In this document: one piece after another, positions 13,544 through 24,025 of the stretch
How positions within the stretch are numbered: the first letter of the stretch is position 1
Layout: each line of letters opens with the position of its first letter
Source of the DNA: JBDTSW01 sp963797835
GTDB lineage: Bacteria > Actinomycetota > Thermoleophilia > Solirubrobacterales > 70-9
Direction of reading: 5' to 3'
DNA: 64,000 nucleotides
Assembly: GCA_963797835.1 (NCBI GenBank)
Contig: CAWCRN010000027.1
Location: forward strand, 124,001 to 188,000
Program-made: the position numbers and the translations under genes
The notes under the pieces: generated by a model
Told to the model about the DNA's origin: nothing
Seen by the model: only the letters and a program-made list of their open reading frames with translations
Database searches by the model: none

Positions 13544-16500
13544 TCATCCACGCCGCCCGAAGCTGTGCGCTCGCGGGGCCACCGTTTCGAGCTCGACGAC
13601 CTCGGTTGCGCGCCCCGGCTCCTCCGCCGGTGGCTCGATGCTGCGGACAGGCGCGGCAGGCACGCCTGGCGTCGCCAGGGCCTCCAGCTCCTCGACGACC
13701 ACGTTGATCACGCCCTCGCGACGTTCGAGGACGCCGGCCACCCGCACGAACGACGCCGTGCGAACGGCCAGCCGGTGGCGTTCGTAGGCCGGCGGTAGGA
13801 CGACGAGGTTGACCACGCCCACCTCGTCCTCCAGCAGCATGAACACCACCCCCTTCGCGGTCGCCGGCCGCTGGCGAGCGACCACCATCCCCGCGATCCC
13901 CACCGACGAGCCGTCGTCGATCCGCTCGAGGTCGGAGCTCCGCGCCAGCTCCCCGGTCAGGCCTGGGCGGATCAGCTCGATCGGGTGCGTGCCGAGGGTG
14001 ATCCCGGTGGACGCGTAGTCGGCGACGACCGCATCCCACTCGCTCAGCTCCCGCAACGGCGGCGCCAGCGGAACGGGGAGGGGGAGGGAGAGCTGCCCGC
14101 GGGTGGGCGCACGCGAGGCCCTCGCCACCCCGACCCGCCACAGGTCCGCACGTCTGCCCTGCCGCGACCTGCCACGCCGCTCACGGCCGGCGCTCGCCTG
14201 GGCGGCGCCCACCCCGATCGGCTCGAGCGCTCCCGCCCAGGCGAGCTTCTCGAGCGCCTCGCGCCCGGCGCCGGAGCGCGAGGCCAGGTCCGCCATCCGC
14301 ACGAAGGGGCCGCGGCGCTCACGCTCGGCCACGAGCTCCTCCATCTCCTCCGCGCGCACCCCCTTCACGTATCCCAGCCCAACTCGGACCCCCAGGTCCG
14401 CTTCCACCATGCATTCGACCGCGCTTCGGTTGACGTCGGGCCGGCGCACCTCGAACCCCCGCCGCTGCGCCTCGTGTACCAGCGAGTCGGGCGGGTAGAA
14501 CCCCATCGGCTGCTCGTTGAGCAGCGCGCACAGCAGCTCCGGCCCGTAGTGCACCCGCAGCCACGTCGACTGGTAGGCCAAGAGGCCGAACGCCGCCGCG
14601 TGCGCCTTGGGAAAGCCGAAGCCGGAGAAGCCCACCACCTGCTGGAAGACCTGCTCCGCCACCTCGGGCGAGGCACCCCGCTCGATCGCCCCGGAGACGA
14701 ACCGCTCGTGATGCGCCTCGAGCGCCTCCTCCGAGCGCTTGCGGCTCATCGCCCGCCGCAGCCCCTCTGCCTCGCCCGCGCTGAACCCGGCGAGCGCCAT
14801 CGCCACCTGGATCACCTGCTCCTGGAAGACGATCGTCCCCAGCGTGTCGGCGAGGATCGGCTCCAGCGACGGATGGGCGTAGGGCACCTCGAAATCCGGG
14901 TCATCGCGAAGCGCCTTCTTGCGCGCGAGGTACGGATGGACGGCGCCCCCCTGGATCGGCCCCGGCCGCACCAGCGCCACCTGCACGGTGAGATCGTCGA
15001 GGTCCTTGGGCAGCGTCCGGGGCAGCATCTGCATCTGCGCACGGCTCTCGATCTGGAATACCCCCGTCGTCTCCGCCCGCTGGATCGCCTCGTACGTCGC
15101 CGGATCGTCCATCGGGATCCGCGACAGGTCGATCCGCTCGCCCCGCACCCGAGCGATCTCATCCACGCAGCGCTCGACCGCGGACAACATCCCCAGCCCC
15201 AGCAGGTCGATCTTGAGGAAGCCTGCGTCGGCGCACGAGTCCTTGTCCCACTGCACGATCTGCCGCCCCTCCATCGCCGCAGGCTGGACCGGGCAGATGT
15301 CGACCAGGGGGCGCGTCGAGAGCACCATCCCGCCGGGGTGCTGAGACGCGTGGCGTGGCAGCCCCCAGGCCTCCCGCGCCAGCGCGCTGAGCGCCTGCCA
15401 GCGGCCCGAGCGCGCCCTCGCCGCACCGATCGCCAGCTCCATGTCCTGGGCAACCGACTCGGGGCGGTCGTACATGTCGACGGTGGAGGCGACGCGTTCG
15501 ATCTCGCCCGGCGGCAGGCCCAGCGCCTTGCCGAAGTCGCGTACCGCCGAACGCGAGCGGTAGCTGGCGAACGCCGCCACCAGCGCCGAGCGCTCGGAGC
15601 CGTAGCGCTCGTGGATCCGCGGGATCAGCTTCTCGCGGATGTCGCGGGGAAAGTCGAGGTCGATGTCCGGCGCCTCCGAGATCTCCTCGTTCAAGAAGCG
15701 CCCCAGGAAGAGCTCGTTTCGCACCGGGTCGATGTGAGAGAGGCCGGTCAGGTAGCAGACGACCGAGCTGACGCTCGAGCCCCGTCCCCGGCCGGGCGGC
15801 AGAAGCATCCGCGTCGAGTCCCGCCCCCGCACCTCCACCGCCACCTCGCGCGCCAGCTCGAGGATGTCGTAGTGCAGAAGGAAGAACCCGGAGAGGCCCA
15901 GCCTGCGGATCAGGGCCAGCTCGTCTTCCAGCCGCCGCTCCGCCTCGCGGCGCCTGCGATCGCCGTCGTAACGGTGGGCGAGGCGCGCCCGGCACAGCTC
16001 CGCCAGCGCCTCGTCGGCCCCCGGGTCCTCCGAGCCCGGGTAGCGGTATCCGAGGTCACGGGTGAGGTCGAAGCGCAGGCGCTCAGCCAGGCGCGTCGTC
16101 TCGGCGACGGCGTCCGGGTGGTCACGAAAGCGCTCGGCCATATCCGCCGCCGTGGCGAGGTGGGCGCTGCCGTTGGCCCGGCGCCGGGGTTCGGTCTCCT
16201 CCAGCGAGCCGCAGAGCCGCACCGCCATCAGCGTGTCCTGGAGCGCCGCCCGCGAGCGCGTGTGCATGTGGGCGTTCCCGGTTGCGACGGCGGGCACGCC
16301 CAGCCGGCCTGCGAGTGCCTGAAGCCAGCGGTTGCGGGCCCTGTCGTGGCGCTCGAGCGGCCGCTGCAGCTCGACCCGGAAGCGCTCTGGCCCGAACGCG
16401 CTCACGAGCCGGCGGCCCAGCGACGTCGCCCGCTCCGCCTCCCCGCGCTCCCAGCGGCCAGCCAGGGCCCCGTCCCGAGCGCAGCCGGAGAGGCAGACGA

Positions 16501-16896
16501 GCCCCTCGCTTCGCTCCTCCAGCGATTCGAGCCGGAGGACGGGGGGGAGGGGGTCCCGGTCCGGGTGCGGCCGCGTGTCCCGGTGCGCCTCGGTGACGAG
16601 CCGGCAGAGGTTGCGATAGCCGACCGCGGCCTCGACCAGCAGCGTCAGATGGAAGGGGTCCTGCGGTGACCCGTCGGCCGCCGGGTCATCGTCATCTCGG
16701 CGCCGACGATGGGGCGGACGCCCTGCGCGCGGCACGCCTGGGCGAACTCCATCGCGCCCCAGAGCCCGTCGTGGTCGGTCAGCGCGAGCGCCTCGTGGCC
16801 AAGCTCGGCGGCCGCGAGCGCGAGCTCGTCAGGCAGCGACGCGCCGTCCCCGAACGAGAAGGCCGAGTGGGCGTGAAGCTCCACGTACTCGCTCAT
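13544..16896 (-). CDS. dnaE2: Error-prone DNA polymerase III alpha subunit DnaE2/ImuC, frame broken near 16670
   Basis: Translesion C-family polymerase of the SOS mutasome. It starts at ATG 16896 with a PHP domain (SEYVELHAHSAFSFGDG). A one-base break near 16670 interrupts the VGAEMTMTRRP / DGSPQDPFHLTLL junction. The polymerase core has the catalytic PDIDLDFP motif, GRGRGSSVSSVVCYLTG, the tandem helix-hairpin-helix region and a C-terminal OB domain. A QLSLPL string just before the OB domain resembles a beta-clamp-binding peptide. The C-terminus APRAHSFGRRG is typical of DnaE2. About 1117 residues. The ATG shares one base with the stop of the DUF6504 gene (TGATG). Cotranscribed with imuB under the LexA box at 18336. 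Confidence 0.92.
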
Positions 16897-17145
16897 CACG
16901 CCCTCTGTTCGAACCATCTGTCCCGAGTCGGCCGGCTCACGAAAGATCACGACGCAGCGCCCGTCGGCCAGCGCCAGCTCGAAGTAACGGCGCTCGAGCG
17001 GCTTCGGCGTCCACCAGCGGTCCTCGACCAGCCAGTCCTCGCGCACCGCCTCCACCACGACGCCGGCGACGGCAACCGGCACCCCGTCCTCGCCCGCATC
17101 GACCTCGACGGGGGTGGGCCAGTAGACCGCGCGCCGCTCACTCAT
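16896..17145 (-). CDS. DUF6504 family small protein between imuB and dnaE2, frame broken near 16930
   Basis: About 83 residues beginning MSERRAVYWPTPVEV. The motif DRWWTPKPLERRYFEL is followed by FELALADGRCVVIFRE. Read literally, the frame runs without a stop into dnaE2. One added base near 16930 instead gives a C-terminus RDRWFEQRA with TGA at 16898-16896, overlapping the dnaE2 ATG by one base. I prefer that reading, because W-FEQ-A endings suit this family and TGATG coupling is used repeatedly here. The start overlaps the imuB stop by 8 bases. I know this family only as a companion of actinobacterial mutasome loci; its function is unknown. Confidence 0.75.
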
Positions 17146-18334
17146 AGGGAGTGAAAATGGCTCTGCGCTCGGGCACCCTCGACGAGGGCTCGACCTCGAG
17201 CACGCGCAGAACCGCGTCGCGCCCGGCGGCGGAGCGGGCCTGGCGCACCGCCTCTGCTATCCGCTCCCGCCGCCGTTCCCGCGGGGAGCGCTCCAGCGCC
17301 GGCTGCTCGGAGGCGGTGGGGCCCAGCTCAAGCGCCCGCAGGGTGACCGAGGAGGCCGGCCCTGGCAGCTCCGCCAGCTTCGGCGCCAGGGCCAAGAGCA
17401 GGCGGGCGCGGTCGGCGCTCGCCTCGCGCAGCACCACCTCGGTGCCCCAGCTGCCGCCCCCGGCGAGGCGGGCGCTCAATCTCAGCCTGCGAAAGGTCCG
17501 CCCCCGCCGCCCCGAGCAGGCGAGCAGCCTGTCGGCGAGCAGCCCCAGGGCCCGCTCGAGCTGCGTACCCGAGCAGCCCTCCGGCAGCTCCAGCCCCTCG
17601 GCCAGCGGCTCGGGCCTGGCGCGCGGGCGCAGCGGCTCCTCGTCGCCGCCGGCCATCCGCAGCGCCCGCAGCCCCGGCTCGCCGAAGCGGTCCGCCACCG
17701 CCGCGGCCGGCAGCGAAGCCAGCTCGCCGAGCGTTCGCACCCCCAGCCGCTCCAGCGTGTCCGGCACGCTCGCCCGCTCCCACTCGTCACCCAGCCGCTC
17801 GCGCAGCACCCCCACCGGCTGGGCGGCGAGGAACGCCCGGGCGGCCCCGGCGGGAACGATCACCGGCCCCCTCCGGGCGCGCGCCCTGAGCGCAGCGGCG
17901 TGAGCGCAGAGCCGGGTCGGGCCGGCTCCCAGCCGCGCCGAGCGGCCCAGCTTCAGGCGCGCCCTGCCGAGCACCCGCTCCGGGCTTCCCCACAGCGCCC
18001 GCAGCCCCTCGACCTCGAAGAACGCCTCTCCGGGACGAGCCGACTCCACCGCCGCCCCGATCGACTCCAGCTCCCCTAGCGCCCGCTCCCACTGGTCCGC
18101 CGCCCGCTCGGAGTCGGGGGCCACCAGCCCCAGCCCGGGGCAGCGGGCGAGCGCCTCGCCGAGGCGCATGCCCTCGTGGATCCCGAACGCCTCCGCCGCC
18201 CCCGAGGCCTGTCCGACCACCTGCGGCCCGCCCGGCTCGGGCGCCAGCGCCACCGGCTTCCCCAGCATCCCCGCCCGGCCCGAGAGGGCTGCCACCAGGG
18301 CGAAGCGGGGGATGAGAGCGCAACCGATCACCAT
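17138..18334 (-). CDS. imuB: ImuB, Y-family polymerase-like mutasome protein
   Basis: About 398 residues with the Y-family polymerase layout. The N-terminus is MVIGCALIPRFALVAALS, where active Y-family enzymes have an acidic D-x-D/E pair, so it should be catalytically dead, as in known ImuB. Palm-to-little-finger blocks include GIHEGMRLGEALARCP, the segment RPGEAFFEVEGLRALWGS and the helix-hairpin-helix LERLGVRTLGELASLP. No clear QLxLW-type clamp motif is visible in the C-terminus. I chose ATG 18334 over 18361 because the LexA box lies immediately upstream and homologues start at V-x-x-x-L-I-P-R-F. It leads the imuB - DUF6504 - dnaE2 operon. No imuA-like gene adjoins it. Confidence 0.9.
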   Translation of the reverse strand: MVIGCALIPRFALVAALSGRAGMLGKPVALAPEPGGPQVVGQASGAAEAFGIHEGMRLGEALARCPGLGLVAPDSERAADQWERALGELESIGAAVESARPGEAFFEVEGLRALWGSPERVLGRARLKLGRSARLGAGPTRLCAHAAALRARARRGPVIVPAGAARAFLAAQPVGVLRERLGDEWERASVPDTLERLGVRTLGELASLPAAAVADRFGEPGLRALRMAGGDEEPLRPRARPEPLAEGLELPEGCSGTQLERALGLLADRLLACSGRRGRTFRRLRLSARLAGGGSWGTEVVLREASADRARLLLALAPKLAELPGPASSVTLRALELGPTASEQPALERSPRERRRERIAEAVRQARSAAGRDAVLRVLEVEPSSRVPERRAIFTPYE

Positions 18335-18335
18335 A

Positions 18336-18349
18336 CGAACACATGTTCG
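18336..18349. promoter_or_regulatory. LexA (SOS) box controlling imuB
   Basis: CGAACACATGTTCG is a perfect palindrome matching the Gram-positive/actinobacterial LexA operator GAAC-N4-GTTC. It lies one base upstream of the imuB ATG on the reverse strand and just downstream of a TATGCG -10 candidate (18355-18350), so bound LexA would block transcript initiation. Confidence 0.88.
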
Positions 18350-18365
18350 CATACTCGTCAAGCCC

Positions 18366-18412
18366 GGCTGTCCTGTTCTGCTGTTGCTCTACAACAGCCA
18401 GGCAGGACGGCC
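18366..18412. repeat. Intergenic two-stem hairpin, copy A of a dispersed element
   Basis: Outer stem GGCTGTCCTG (18366-18375) with CAGGACGGCC (18403-18412), one wobble. Inner stem GCTGTTG (18380-18386) with CAACAGC (18392-18398), loop CTCTA. The 5' arm GCTGTCCTGTTCTGC resembles GCTGTCCTGCTTTGC in the hairpin at 33802 (13 of 15). It lies between the divergent imuB and lipoprotein genes. Confidence 0.6.
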
Positions 18413-18418
18413 GAGCGC

Positions 18419-18424
18419 CATACT
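18419..18424 (+). promoter_or_regulatory. Putative -10 hexamer CATACT for the lipoprotein gene
   Basis: One base from TATACT and 6 bases before GTG 18431, without a Shine-Dalgarno sequence. It follows the leaderless pattern seen elsewhere in the window. Confidence 0.4.
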
Positions 18425-18430
18425 TGGCGA

Positions 18431-18929
18431 GTGCCCATGCGCATGGTCCCGGCAGCCCCACTTCTCCTCATTGCCCTGTTGTTGTTCGCCTGCGGGGGCG
18501 ACTCCGACGATCCGGCGACCACGCCGACGACCACCAGAGCCCGCGACCGCCGACGCCAACCCCGCCGACGTCGAGGTCATCGACGCCTGGGTGAAGACGC
18601 TGCGCAAGGGCGACGTCGACGCAGCGGCCGAGTTCTTCGCGATCCCCTCGATCGCCGAGAACGGGCCGACGGTGCGGATCACCAATCGCGAGCAGGCACG
18701 CCTGTTCAACGCGTCGCTCCCCTGCGGCGCCGTGCTCATCGGCGCCGAGAGCCAGGGAGAGTTCACCACCGCGACCTTCCGGCTCACCGAGCGGCCGGGG
18801 CCGGGTGTCTGCGGCGACGGCGTGGGCGGGGAGGCGCAGACGGCGTTCGTGATCGAGGACGGGGAGATAGCCGAATGGCGCCGCGTCGGGATCGGCGGCC
18901 CTCAGCCCGCCCCCGGCGAAGCGGTCTGA
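18431..18929 (+). CDS. Putative lipoprotein with an NTF2/SnoaL-like domain, frame broken near 18540
   Basis: GTG 18431 (ATG 18437 and 18443 are also in frame) gives a lipoprotein signal MVPAAPLLLIALLLFACGG with lipobox LFAC. A Thr-rich linker follows. A break around 18535-18545 then leads into DVEVIDAWVKTLRKGDVDAA and AEFFAIPSIAENGPTVRITN, ending GGPQPAPGEAV. The start of that domain (xxVxxWxxALxxGDxxAAAxFFAxP) resembles small NTF2-like/SnoaL folds seen in exported actinobacterial proteins; its role is unknown. It is divergent from imuB with about 100 bases between the starts, so SOS co-regulation is conceivable but not shown. Confidence 0.7.
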
Positions 18930-18951
18930 TTCAGCCACCGCACCCCCGGTC

Positions 18952-18978
18952 ATCAGGCGCGCAACGCGCGACCCTGAT
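18952..18978 (+). terminator. Possible terminator hairpin after the lipoprotein gene
   Basis: ATCAGG (18952-18957) pairs with CCTGAT (18973-18978), enclosing GCGC/GCGC. A second small hairpin (AGGGCC/GGCCCT) lies near 18998-19015, before livK. There is no T-run. Confidence 0.35.
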
Positions 18979-19040
18979 AGGAATGGTCCTGCACTGGAGG
19001 GCCAAGAACGGCCCTGCAAATCTGGAGAGAGGAGTTGTAT

Positions 19041-20361
19041 ATGGGAAGGCTGACCCGTTCGGTCAGGATTTCCGCGCTCGCCGTGGCCGTGGCCGGCCTC
19101 TCGCTTGGCCTTGCAGCCTGCGGTGACGACGACGAGGGCGACGGTGGCGGCGGAGGTGGAGAGGCCTCGCTCGATCTGGTGATCGGCGATTCCGTTCCCC
19201 TCAGCGGCGACCTGGCGGACTTCGGTCCACCCGGCGACAAGGCCGCGCAGATCGCGCTCGAGGAAGTGATCAACCCCGCCATCGAGGAGTCCGGCGCCGA
19301 CCACACGGTCGAGCTGGTCACCGAGGACAACGGCGGCGGCGCCGACCAGCAGGCAGCGGTATCCGCGGCCCGGAAGATGGTCGACTCCGACGGTGCGAGC
19401 TGCATCGCCGGCGCCTGGGCGTCCGCCGACACGATCCCCACCGCGGAATCGGTCACGATCCCGGAGGAGGTCGTGCTGATCTCACCGGCATCGACGAGCG
19501 ACGAGATCACCGGCCTGGACGACGACGGTCTGGTCAACCGAACCGCGCCGCCGGACTCGTTCCAGGGCCCGACGCTGTCCACGTACCTCGTCGAGGAGGC
19601 GCTCGGCGGCACCGACGCCACCGTGAACGTGGGAGCCCGAAACGACGCCTACGGGACCGGCCTGGCGGAGACGTTCAGCGCCGCGTGGGAGGACGCAGGA
19701 GGCACGATCGGCGACCGAGGTCATCTATGACGTCAAGCTGCCGAACTACGACTCCGAGGCGTCCGACCTCACGTCGGGGAACCCCGATGGGTTGGTCATC
19801 GTCGACTTCCCGGAGACCTACAACAAGGTGGGTCCCGCGCTCGTGCGCGCCGGGTTCGATCCGAAGACCACGTTCGTCACGGACGGCCTGATCTCCGGCG
19901 ATCTCGCCGAGAGCGCTGGAGAGGATGCCGTCAACGGCCTGCGCGGCACCGCGCCGGGCGTGCCTGACGACGACGAGTCGGCCCAGGCGTTCGACGACCT
20001 CTGGAACAACAGCGACATCGAGCCTGACGTCGATCGACAGACGTTCGACGCCCAGAACTTCGATGCCGTTGTCCTCTGTTACCTGGCGGCGGTCGCCGCG
20101 GGGTCCACGGAGGGCGCCGATATGGCGGAGTTCGTCCAGGACATCAGCGCACCTGAGGGCGATCAGTTCACCTGGGAGGAGCTCCCCGACGCGATCGCGG
20201 CGCTCGAGGCCGGTGACGACATCGACTACCAGGGTGCATCGGGTCCGATCGACATGGATGAGAACGGCGACGCCACGTCCGGCGTCTACGACATCTATGA
20301 GTTCAAGAACGGAGCGCCGGCGCCGACGGACGAGGTCGAGGTCGCTGCCCCAACGGGCTAG
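19041..20361 (+). CDS. livK: Branched-chain amino-acid-type ABC transporter substrate-binding lipoprotein, frame broken near 19715
   Basis: Periplasmic-binding-protein-like receptor for a HAAT-family importer. The ATG follows GAGAGGAG. The signal peptide ends in the lipobox LAAC (LGLAACGDDD), followed by a Gly-rich linker. Then come DLVIGDSVPLSGDLADFGPP and two lobes typical of Peripla_BP_6. The first frame stops at 19730. One base change near 19715 gives EVIYDVKLPNYDSEASD and continues to PAPTDEVEVAAPTG at 20361. It converges on livF, separated by a bidirectional terminator, whereas the permease and ATPase genes lie on the other strand. The actual ligand may be an amino acid, amide or another small acid. 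Confidence 0.9.
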
Positions 20362-20386
20362 CGCCAAGGCCTGATCCAAGGTCGGA

Positions 20387-20419
20387 AAGCGGCCGGGGCC
20401 CTTGGGCTCCCGGCCGCTT
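20387..20419. terminator. Bidirectional terminator between livK and livF
   Basis: Perfect 11-bp stem AAGCGGCCGGG (20387-20397) with CCCGGCCGCTT (20409-20419), loop of 11 bases. A-rich on one flank and T-containing on the other. It abuts the livF stop at 20420 and lies 26 bases after the livK stop. Confidence 0.75.
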
Positions 20420-21186
<767 letters not shown>

Positions 21187-21187
<1 letters not shown>

Positions 21188-22002
21188 CACGTACCTCCCA
21201 GATAGGCGTCGATCACCTTCGGATCCTTCCGCACCTCGTCGGGGAGCCCGTCTGCGATCACCCGGCCCTGAGCCATCACGATCACCCGGTCGGAGTGGTT
21301 CATCACCACCTCCATGTCGTGTTCGACGAACAGGAAGGTCACGCCGTCCTCGGCACGCAGGCGCTGCATGTGGTCGAGCAGGCGCCGGCCGAGCGTCGGG
21401 TTGATGCCGGCCATCGGCTCGTCCAGCAGCAGGAAGCGCGGCTGGGCCATCAGCGCGCGCGCCAGCTCCAGCAGCTTGCGTTGCCCGCCGGAGAGGGTCC
21501 CGGCGTACTGGTGCGCGAGCTTGGTCAGGTTGAACACGTCCAGGAGCTCCATGGCCTGCTCCTCGACCTCACGCTCGCGCCGGCGCACCGCGCCGGGCCT
21601 GAAGAAGACGTTGCTGAGGTGCTCCCCGGGCTGGTCGGGCGCGGCCAGCATCATGTTGTCGATGACGGGCATCCCGGCCAGAGCCTTCGTGATCTGGAAG
21701 GTGCGCACCATCCCGAGCCGAGCCAGCGCGTAGGGGGGGCGACCGAGCACCGGCTGGCCGTTGAACACCGCGGTTCCGCCGTCGGGCTTGTAGAAGCCCG
21801 TGATGACGTTGAAGAAGGTCGTCTTGCCCGCGCCGTTGGGGCCGATGAGGGCGGTGATCGATCGCTCCGCGACCCGCATCGACGCACCGTCCACGGCGCG
21901 GATGCCACCGAAGCGCTTCACCACGCCCGCGGCCTCGAAGATGGCCTTCCCGTCCACCCCCGCCGCGGCGGGCACCGGGTCGACTGCGGCGGTCTCAGTC
22001 AC
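21187..22002 (-). CDS. livG: Branched-chain amino-acid-type ABC transporter ATPase LivG
   Basis: Second ATPase subunit. Walker A GPNGAGKTTFFNVITG, Q-loop VRTFQITKAL, signature LSGGQRKLLELARALM, Walker B FLLLDEPMAGINPT and FVEHDMEVVM for the H-loop. The C-terminus (VIDAYLGGT) carries the BCA_ABC_TP_C-type ending. The start overlaps the livM stop by 8 bases (ATGACTGA). Part of the livHMGF operon. Confidence 0.95.
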
Positions 22003-22969
22003 CGATGACCATCTCCTCCCGCTTGCCGAATATGCCCTGCGGGCGGAACGCCATCAGCAGGATCAGGACCAGGCCGAGGATGATGAAGCGAAGGGACGCG
22101 ACCTTCACCTCTGAGATCGGCAGTTCCAGGAAGCGCAGGCCCTCCAGCACGGTCTGCAGGATGATCGCGCCGACCGCCACGCCCCAGTAGCTCGCGAGGC
22201 CGCCGAGGACGAGTGCCGAGTATCCGAGGAAGGTGAACGTGGGGGCGAACTCGTCGGGGACCACGAAGCTCAGGTTAAGTGCCAGGAAGAAGCCGGCGAG
22301 CGCCCCGAGGGCGGCCGCGATCACCAGCGACTGGAGCTTGTAGGAGAAGGCGTTCTTTCCCAGCGCCCGCGCCGCGTCCTCGTCCTCGCGCACCGCTCGC
22401 AGGACCCGCCCCCACGGCGTGCGCTGGACGCGCGTGAGCACGAACATCAACAGGACGGCCACCCCCCAGACGACCAGGAACAGCGGGAAGAGCGTCTCGG
22501 GGTCGCTCCAGCCGAGCGTGACCAGCACCTCCTCGATCCCGTCGGAGACGGAGTCCCATGAGTCGTCGAATCCGAAGATCCCCTGGGCACCGTTCGTCAG
22601 ACCACGGGCGTTCAGCGCCACCAGCCGCACCGCCTCGGAGGCGGCGATCGTCGTGATCGCGAGGTAGTCCGCCCGCAACCGGACGGACGGCAGGCCGACG
22701 ATCAGGCCGAACCCCATGGCGAGCAGGATCGAAATCGGCAGCGCAAGCCAGAAGCTCAGCCCGGTATCGGTGACGAGGATCGCCATCCCGTAGGCGCCGA
22801 TGGCCATGAACGCCGCCTGGCCGAAGTTGAAGATGCCGGTGAAGCCGACGTTCAGCTGCAACCCGAGGGTGAAGATGGTGAAGGTGCCGGCGAAGATGCC
22901 AACGCTCGTCCAGAAGCCGAGGCTGGTGAACGCGTCGAAGCTGACCGCCAGGGGCAGGAGCTCGCTCAC
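21995..22969 (-). CDS. livM: Branched-chain amino-acid-type ABC transporter permease LivM
   Basis: Integral membrane permease of about 324 residues with eight or nine hydrophobic helices. Typical LivM blocks include LQLNVGFTGIFNFGQAAFMA, GLPSVRLRADYLAITTIAAS, RTPWGRVLRAVREDEDAA and the C-terminal LMAFRPQGIFGKR. The GTG start at 22969 overlaps the livH stop (GTGA), so long N-terminal extensions read in this frame are not part of the protein. Confidence 0.93.
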   Translation of the reverse strand: MSELLPLAVSFDAFTSLGFWTSVGIFAGTFTIFTLGLQLNVGFTGIFNFGQAAFMAIGAYGMAILVTDTGLSFWLALPISILLAMGFGLIVGLPSVRLRADYLAITTIAASEAVRLVALNARGLTNGAQGIFGFDDSWDSVSDGIEEVLVTLGWSDPETLFPLFLVVWGVAVLLMFVLTRVQRTPWGRVLRAVREDEDAARALGKNAFSYKLQSLVIAAALGALAGFFLALNLSFVVPDEFAPTFTFLGYSALVLGGLASYWGVAVGAIILQTVLEGLRFLELPISEVKVASLRFIILGLVLILLMAFRPQGIFGKREEMVIGD

Positions 22970-23977
22970 ACCGCTCTCGCTTTGCCGAAGATGCCCTGCG
23001 GGCGGATGATCAGGACCAGGATCAGGACCAGGAATCCGACGGCCAGCTTCAGGCCGGGATCGATGAACATCGTCGACCACTCGATGACGACGCCCAGCAG
23101 GATGCCCCCCGCGAGCGCCCCGAAGGCATCGCCGATGCCGCCGACCACAACCGCCGCAAACAGCGGCAGCAGAAGCTCGAAGCCCATCTCCGGCTGCAGC
23201 TGGGTCGTCGCGCCGTAGAGGACGCCTGCCAGCCCTGCGAAGGCGCCGGCGAAGACCCAGGTCCAGACGATCACCCGCGACGTGTTGATTCCGGTCGTCT
23301 CGGCCAGATCGAGGTTGTCGGAGAGCGCACGCATCTGCTTGCCGAGCAGCGCGTAGCGCAGCATGAGCCCGGTCGCCGTCAGCGTCACGAACCCGATCAC
23401 GATCACCCATGCCTGTGTGACCCCGATCGATAGGCCGAGGAACTTGATCGTGTCGGTGTTGTTGACCTCCAGGCCGCGCAGCTCGGTGCCCCAGAAGTAC
23501 TGGATCCCGTACCGGAGCACCAGCGCGAGCCCGATCGACATCAGGATGAGCTGCAGGATCCCCGCGCCCTTACCGCGCATCGGGGACCACATGATCTTCT
23601 CCAGGAAGACCCCGAGCACCGCGGTCATCAGCATCGCGAACACCACGCCGAGCGCGAGGGGCAGCCCCCAGGTCACGTTGACCACATACGCCATGTAGGC
23701 GCCGAAGGCCAGGATAGTCGCCGTGGGCGAAGTTCGTGAGCTTGAGAATCCCGTAGACGAGGGTGAGGCCCACGGCGCCCAACGCGTAGATCGAACCGGT
23801 CGAGAGCCCGAAGAGCCCCCGCTGCGCCACCTCGTGAGTGCCCTCGAGGGCGATCAGGACGAGGACGACGACGGCGAGGATCCCGAGAGTGACCAGCCCC
23901 GGATGGGCGCGGCCGTATTCCCGCATGCGCTCGATCAGCGGAGCTTCTTCCCCCGAAGCGATCGTGCCGGCCTCCAT
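22966..23977 (-). CDS. livH: Branched-chain amino-acid-type ABC transporter permease LivH, frame broken near 23722
   Basis: First gene of the reverse operon. From ATG 23977 it has a cytoplasmic N-terminus and a helix (VTLGILAVVVLVLIALEG). The LivH core follows: GSIYALGAVGLTLVYGILKL, then NFAHGD. The frame breaks right after NFAHGD near 23722 and resumes as TILAFGAYMAYVVNVTWGLP. Later blocks are LRYGIQYFWGTELRG and FGALAGGILLGVVIEW, ending IIRPQGIFGKARAV. A TAGGTT (23993-23988) lies 10 bases before the start as a weak -10. Confidence 0.92.
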
Positions 23978-24025
23978 ACCCGCCGCAAACCTACCCTTTT
24001 CGCGCGTGCCGTATTCGCCCGCCCG

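Noticed and set aside
13985..16669. 894-codon forward ORF opposite dnaE2
   Set aside because: Antisense shadow of a high-GC gene; the composition is Arg/Ala/Pro/Leu-rich with no motif, while the reverse strand has all DnaE2 signatures.
16645..17145. Apparent in-frame fusion of DUF6504 to DnaE2
   Set aside because: There is no stop codon between them as written, but one added base gives a family-like W-FEQ-A ending with a TGATG overlap to the dnaE2 start. The neighbouring dnaE2 frame is itself broken, so an indel error explains it better than a real fusion.
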